From contig NZ_MTQN01000010.1 of the NCBI RefSeq assembly GCF_001984195.1, positions 372,001 to 436,000 on the forward strand: DNA of 64,000 nucleotides. Direction: 5' to 3'. The notes under the pieces were generated by a model. It did not search any database and was not told the DNA's origin. It saw nothing but the letters and a program-made list of their open reading frames with translations. This document shows, one piece after another, positions 57,685 to 64,000 of the stretch. Made by a program: the position numbers and the translations under genes. Each line of letters begins with the position of its first letter. Within the stretch, counting starts at the first letter, position 1. The DNA comes from Kribbella sp. ALI-6-A. Lineage in GTDB: Bacteria; Actinomycetota; Actinomycetes; Propionibacteriales; Kribbellaceae.

Positions 57685-60174
57685 GCGTCACCTCGCCGGC
57701 GAGCAGCGACGACTCCGGCGGCACCGAGCAGCACGAGGACGATGCCGAGACCGATCCACGCGAGTCCGACCGGTGCACCCGCCGAAGCCAGCCGGCAGTC
57801 GGCAGCTTTCCCTGAAGGTGTTTCCGAACCAGCTGTCGGCACAGGACCAACCTGCAGGCGCACCGCCACCAGGAGCAGCGCTCGATCCGACGACGAAGGT
57901 GACCGTTTTGGTGTCGGTCGACTTCGAACCCGACGTCAGCGCCGCGGTGTGGGTGAAGCGGACCCGGTAGGTGCCCTCCTTCGTGAACGCCCAGTTGCCG
58001 TGCGCGTGAGTGCCCAGCGGCACGCGGTAGGTGTCCGGCAACCCGTCACCACTGTCGAAGATCACCTTCGGCTGCCCGAACGAGTCGAACTCGAACAACG
58101 CCAGCTTGCCCGGCCCGGACACCTGGTCCAGCCGCCAGTCCACCCCGCCCGTCACCTGCGCGGCGGAGAGCGCCTCGGTGTTCCAGCCGAGCCAGACCAC
58201 ACCGTCCTTCTGCGTCTGCGAGATCTGCCACAGCGGAGCGCCGGCCGTTCCGAGGAAGCCGAAGGCGCCACCGGGCGCTGTCGTCTTCGCCGCAGAGGTC
58301 AGCTGCACGGTCACCTGACCGGGATCGCGCCAGACCGGCTCCCCGGGCTTGGTGCCGTCCTTGATCCGCGACGACAGCGCCCCACCTTCGATGCGTACGG
58401 CGTAGTCCGCGTGGCCGTTGCTCAACGTCACTGTGCTCGCGGTGGACGTGGTCGGGGACGTCGTGGTCGAGGACGTCGCGGTGGGGGTGGCGCTGGTGGT
58501 GGCTGCCGGGGTCGTCGTCACGCAGGGCAGGAGCTTGCTCGGCGCGTCGCCGCCGCTACCGCCCGGCGCGGCGGTCCGGGTGGGGTTCGCAGCCGGCGGT
58601 GTGCTCGACGGGTCGGTGCTCGGCGCCTGCGTCGGCTGCGTTGTCGGCTGGGTCGGCGGTGGGGTCGTCGGAGGCCCGGTGGTTGGCGGCTGAGTGGTCG
58701 GTGGCTGGGTGGTCGGGGGAGGGCCGCCCGGGCAGAGGCCGGCGGGATCGGTCGCGCCGACCACGACCGGCAGAGTGGCCGTGTCGCTCAGCTTCTGACC
58801 GGCCTTCGTCGTCGCGGAGTAGGTGAAGGTCAACCGGTAGATGCCCTGCCGGGTGAACGCCCAGTTGCCATGAGCATGGGTCGGTCCGGCGAGCTGGATC
58901 CGCTGCGGGAGCGCCTTGCCGCTGTCGAGCGACACCAGCGGCCCACCGAACTGGTCGAACTGGTACAGCGCGACCTTGCCCGGCCCCTGCACCTTGTCCA
59001 GCGACCAGCTGACCGGGCCGCTCAGCGCGCTGTAGTCGACGGCCTCGGTGTTCCAGCCGGCCCACAGCAGTTCGTCGTTCTGCGTCTGCGGCAGCTGCCA
59101 GACCGTCGCGCCCGCCGCGCCCAGGAACCGGTACGCCGGTGCTGCGGGGACGGTCTCGTCCGCCGACGGGCGTACCTGGAAGGCGACCGAGCCCGGGTCA
59201 CGCCAGACGACGGTGCCGCGAGTGCCGTCCTTCACCTGGAAGCGCAGTCGGCCGGCGACGGTCCGCGCGGCCAGATCGACGTGCCCGGCGCTCAGCACGG
59301 TCACCGCACAGCCCGACGGCGGTGGGCTGCTCGGCGGGGTCGTGGGTGGAGTGCTCGGTGGCGTCACCGGAGGAGTGGTCGGTGGCGTCGTCGGAGGAGT
59401 GGTGGTGGGTGGTGTGGTCGGAGGCGTCGTGGGCGGAGTGGTGGGCGGGGTCGTCGGCGGCGTGGTGGGAGGCGTCGTGGTCGGCGGCTCGTACGGGCCC
59501 ACCACGAACGTGTACTCCACCGGCCCGCTCGTCACCGCCGTACCGGCCGCCGTGGTCGCCGACGCCTGGAACCGCAGCTTGTACGTGCCCAGCGCGCTGA
59601 ACGCCCAGTTGGCGTGCACATGCGCCCCGGTCCGCTGCCGCAGCGTCCTGTACGCCGGATCGGTCGAGCTGAAGACGCGCGTGACGGCAGAGCTGACCCC
59701 GTCGTAGTTGAAGAACACCTCCACCCGGCCGGGCCCTTCGGCGCTCACCAGGCTGAGCTCGACCACGTCGTCCTGCAATGCGCCGGCCGGAATCGTCTCG
59801 GTGTCCCAGCCCGGCCACAGCAGTTCGGGATCCTGCGTCTCCGGCGCGATCCACACCGCGGACCCCGGCGCGCCGAGGAACGCGAAGAGCGGGACGTCGG
59901 GCACCTCCAGCTTGGCGGTCCCCTTGTCCTCCAGGTTGAAGACCAGCCCGGCGGGATCGGCCTCCCGGCCGTCCACCAGTCCGATCCGGGTCTTCAGGCC
60001 GAGCGCCGACCCGTCGTACGTGGTGTGCAGGACGTCGGCGTGCACGGCCTGCAGCACCTCGGGAGCAGGCGCGGCCGGTACGGCGTGGGCCGGCCGGGGG
60101 ACGAGGGCGGGAACGAGCAGGAGCAGAACGGCCAAGGGCAGCAGCAGCCGTCGGCACAGGTGAGTGGCGGTCAC
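57681..60174 (-). CDS. Large surface protein with three choice-of-anchor M repeats and PPT linkers; frameshift near its C-terminus
   Basis: About 830 residues. A signal peptide (LLLPLAVLLLLVPALVPRPAHA) and three repeats (HVHANWAF, HAHGNWAF, HAHGNWAF signatures) are separated by PPTTPP-rich stalks and by a Pro/Thr/Ser stretch. The main frame ends at 57688 in basic residues. The proper anchor lies in another frame: AGAPVGLAWIGLGIVLVLL and AARRRGDA, stopping at 57681 and overlapping the next ATG by 4 nt, as all neighbours but one do. So there is a one-base shift at about 57800-57890. GTG 60174 is the start, because TTG 60201 lies inside the Zur-like box. Confidence 0.8.
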
Positions 60175-60195
60175 GAAGCGGGACTCTAACTGACT

Positions 60196-60210
60196 TGACA
60201 ATCATTTTCA
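60196..60210. promoter_or_regulatory. Zur-like box in front of the surface/zinc operon
   Basis: TGACAATCATTTTCA (reverse TGAAAATGATTGTCA) is a 7-1-7 inverted repeat with 6 of 7 matched pairs. It fits the TGAAAATNATTTTCA-type site of actinobacterial Zur. It lies 22 nt before the GTG at 60174, where a bound repressor would block the operon at high zinc. Confidence 0.75.
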
Positions 60211-60290
60211 GTAAGGCCGATCGATTCCCGCCCGGGTGACGGTGAAAAATCGTCGTCCGCGCGCCGGCCGCCGGAAGGTCTCGAACGGAT

Positions 60291-60320
60291 TTCCGGTCTG
60301 GGGCAGGTGGTGGGTAGACT
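60291..60320 (+). promoter_or_regulatory. Weak promoter candidate for rplY
   Basis: TTCCGG (60291-60296) and TAGACT (60315-60320) are 18 nt apart, giving a leader of about 200 nt before the GTG at 60533. The 322-bp gap 60211-60532 has no gene. The leader has inverted repeats (for example CTCGGCGAGG) and could fold, but I do not recognise a known RNA element. Confidence 0.35.
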
Positions 60321-60532
60321 GTTTTGGTTGCCTCGGCGAGGGACGCCCCCCGGACTGCGCTTGTCAAAGTGCTCTACTCCGAGAAGTGCTAGGCGGGCGC
60401 GGCTCCGTGATCGACGCGGTGGTTCGTTGCCTGACGCCTTCTCCGGAGTCAAGACGTGCCCGCTGAGGCCGCGGCAACCGGTTTCACCACCAGTCAACAG
60501 ATCACCGCAACAAGCTTGAGGGAGTTCATCTC

Positions 60533-61177
60533 GTGGCCGAGGTCAAGATCCAAGCCGAGTCGCGCACGGAGTTCGGCAAGGGTGCTGCCCGCCGAATCCG
60601 CCGGGACAACAAGGTTCCCGCCGTCCTCTACGGCCATGGCACGGACCCGGTGCACATCTCGCTGCCCGGTCACGACACCATGCTGGCCCTGAAGACCGCC
60701 AACGCCCTGATGCTGATCGAGGTGGAGGGCAGCGAGAGCCTGCTGGCGCTGCCGAAGCAGGTTCAGCGCGACCCGATCAAGGGCTTCATCGAGCACGTCG
60801 ACCTGGTGATCGTGAAGCGTGGCGAGAAGGTCCAGGTGGACATCGCCGTGCACGTCGAGGGTGACGCCGCCAGCGAGACCCTGGTCGTGCTGGAGAACGC
60901 CAGCGTCCTGGTCGAGGCCGAGGCGACCCACATCCCCGACGGCGTCGTCGTGTCCGTCGAGGGCCTCGAGGCCGGCGCCCAGATCCACGCCTCCGACCTG
61001 CAGCTGCCGGCCGGCACCACGCTGGCCGTCGAGCCGGACACGCTGATCGTCAACGTGACCGCCGCCGCGACCGCCGAGCAGCTGGACGCCGAGCTGGCCG
61101 AGGCCGAGGCCGAGGCCGGCATCGAGCGGGCCGAGCCGGAGAGCACCGACGAGCCGGTCGCCGCCTCGGCGGAGTAA
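60533..61177 (+). CDS. rplY: 50S ribosomal protein bL25 (CTC form)
   Basis: 214 residues, the long TL5/CTC type with a 5S rRNA-binding N-domain (VKIQAESRTEFGKGAARRIRRDNKVPAVLYGHG) and a beta-rich C-domain (PIKGFIEHVDLVIVKRGEKVQVDIAVHVEG). An acidic Glu/Ala tail of about 40 residues follows. The GTG start has TTGAGGGAG upstream. It starts the rplY-pth-mfd operon usual in actinobacteria. Confidence 0.95.
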   Translation: MAEVKIQAESRTEFGKGAARRIRRDNKVPAVLYGHGTDPVHISLPGHDTMLALKTANALMLIEVEGSESLLALPKQVQRDPIKGFIEHVDLVIVKRGEKVQVDIAVHVEGDAASETLVVLENASVLVEAEATHIPDGVVVSVEGLEAGAQIHASDLQLPAGTTLAVEPDTLIVNVTAAATAEQLDAELAEAEAEAGIERAEPESTDEPVAASAE

Positions 61178-61224
61178 GGCATTTCGCCGACACAGGCAAC
61201 GAACAGGAGAGGGCCGGGAGATCC

Positions 61225-61796
61225 GTGGCGGACGACGTGTGGTTGGTCGTCGGGCTGGGGAATCCCGGCCCTTCCTATGCCAAGACCAGGCACAACGTCG
61301 GCCAGATGGTGGTCGACGAGCTGGCCGGCCGGGTCGGCGGTGGCTGGAAGCAGCACAAGCAGGCCAAGGCCGAGGTGATCGAGACCCGCCTGAGCGGCTA
61401 CCGGACGATCCTGGCCAAGCCGCGCTCGTTCATGAACGAGTCGGGTGGTCCGGTGGCCGGCCTGCTGCGCTTCTACAAGGTCGAGCCGGCCAACCTGGTC
61501 GCCGTGCACGACGAGCTGGACATCGACTTCGCCGCCCTGCGGCTCAAGTTCGGCGGCGGCGACAACGGGCACAACGGCCTGCGGTCGATCCGCAAGTCGG
61601 TGGGCACCGGTGACTACCATCGAGTGCGGTTCGGAGTCGGGCGTCCGCCCGGCCGGCAGAACCCGGCGGACTTCGTGCTGAACGAGTTCTCCAGCACCGA
61701 GCGCAAGGACCTGCCGTTCGAGCTCGACCGGACCGCCGACGCCATCGAGTCGCTGCTGGCGGACGGACTCGAAGTGACCCAAGGGAAGTACAACTC

Positions 61797-61800
<4 letters not shown>
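61225..61800 (+). CDS. pth: Peptidyl-tRNA hydrolase
   Basis: 191 residues. It cleaves peptidyl-tRNA to recycle tRNA. Motifs: VVGLGNPGPSYAKTRHNVGQMVVDEL (with catalytic His20-type residue), KPRSFMNESGGPV, HDELDIDFAALRLKFGGGDNGHNGLRSI, GVGRPPGRQNPADFVL. GTG 61225 follows GGGAG. The stop overlaps mfd (GTGA). Confidence 0.96.

Positions 61801-64000
<2,200 letters not shown>

Overview
The window is high-GC, densely coding actinobacterial DNA with almost no mobile DNA. The gene content and order point to the Propionibacteriales, and Kribbella/Nocardioidaceae is my best guess (inference, not tested). Conserved actinobacterial blocks are the pmt/rsmI divergent pair followed by metG, tatD-nitroreductase-rpfB-rsmA-ispE, an ABC-F gene, tRNA-Gln near glmU-prs, and rplY-pth-mfd. 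Many genes have a TANNNT -10 box only 6-8 nt upstream of the start codon, which suggests leaderless mRNAs.

Layout. 1-2.1 kb: the end of a DUF364-type gene overlapping an MFS exporter. 2.2-7.1 kb: a DUF1707 protein, protein O-mannosyltransferase (pmt), rsmI and a first methionyl-tRNA synthetase. 7.1-11.8 kb: regulatory and redox genes, including a LuxR-type regulator fused to a kinase-like ATPase, a quinone oxidoreductase, and an ECF41 sigma factor with its likely target flavoprotein. 11.9-18.8 kb: a second methionyl-tRNA synthetase of a different class, an SRPBCC protein and two tandem polytopic membrane proteins. 18.8-23.6 kb: tatD, nitroreductase, rpfB, rsmA, ispE. 23.6-27.7 kb: a likely insertion carrying an ATP-grasp protein and a Tet(M)/OtrA-type ribosomal protection protein with a leader ORF. 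27.8-29.7 kb: an ABC-F ATPase. 29.7-37.8 kb: a repeat-rich gap, a MarR/methyltransferase divergent pair, a LolCDE/MacB-like ABC exporter, and a carboxylate-amine ligase/methyltransferase pair.

37.8-43.0 kb is accessory DNA with small hypothetical genes, a MazG-like enzyme, a broken glyoxalase, a decayed transposase/integrase end, an orphan GAD-like (DUF1851) gene and a dispersed repeat. It ends at the 3' end of tRNA-Gln(UUG). 43.1-48.4 kb holds an acyl-CoA desaturase with two overlapping operators, a TetR regulator, a two-component system and a membrane protein with a degenerate peptidase motif. 48.4-52.3 kb holds glmU, prs and two less characterised genes.

52.4-60.2 kb (minus strand) is the most distinctive system. 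It is a seven-gene operon with a ZnuABC-like transporter and four further surface proteins, and five of the seven products carry the actinobacterial surface-anchored (choice-of-anchor M) repeat. A Zur-like box lies immediately in front of the first gene, so this is probably a zinc-responsive, cell-surface-displayed zinc acquisition system. Every one of its seven repeats carries an H-x-H-x-N-W-x-F signature. The first two genes each contain a frameshift in this sequence. The window ends with rplY, pth and a truncated mfd.
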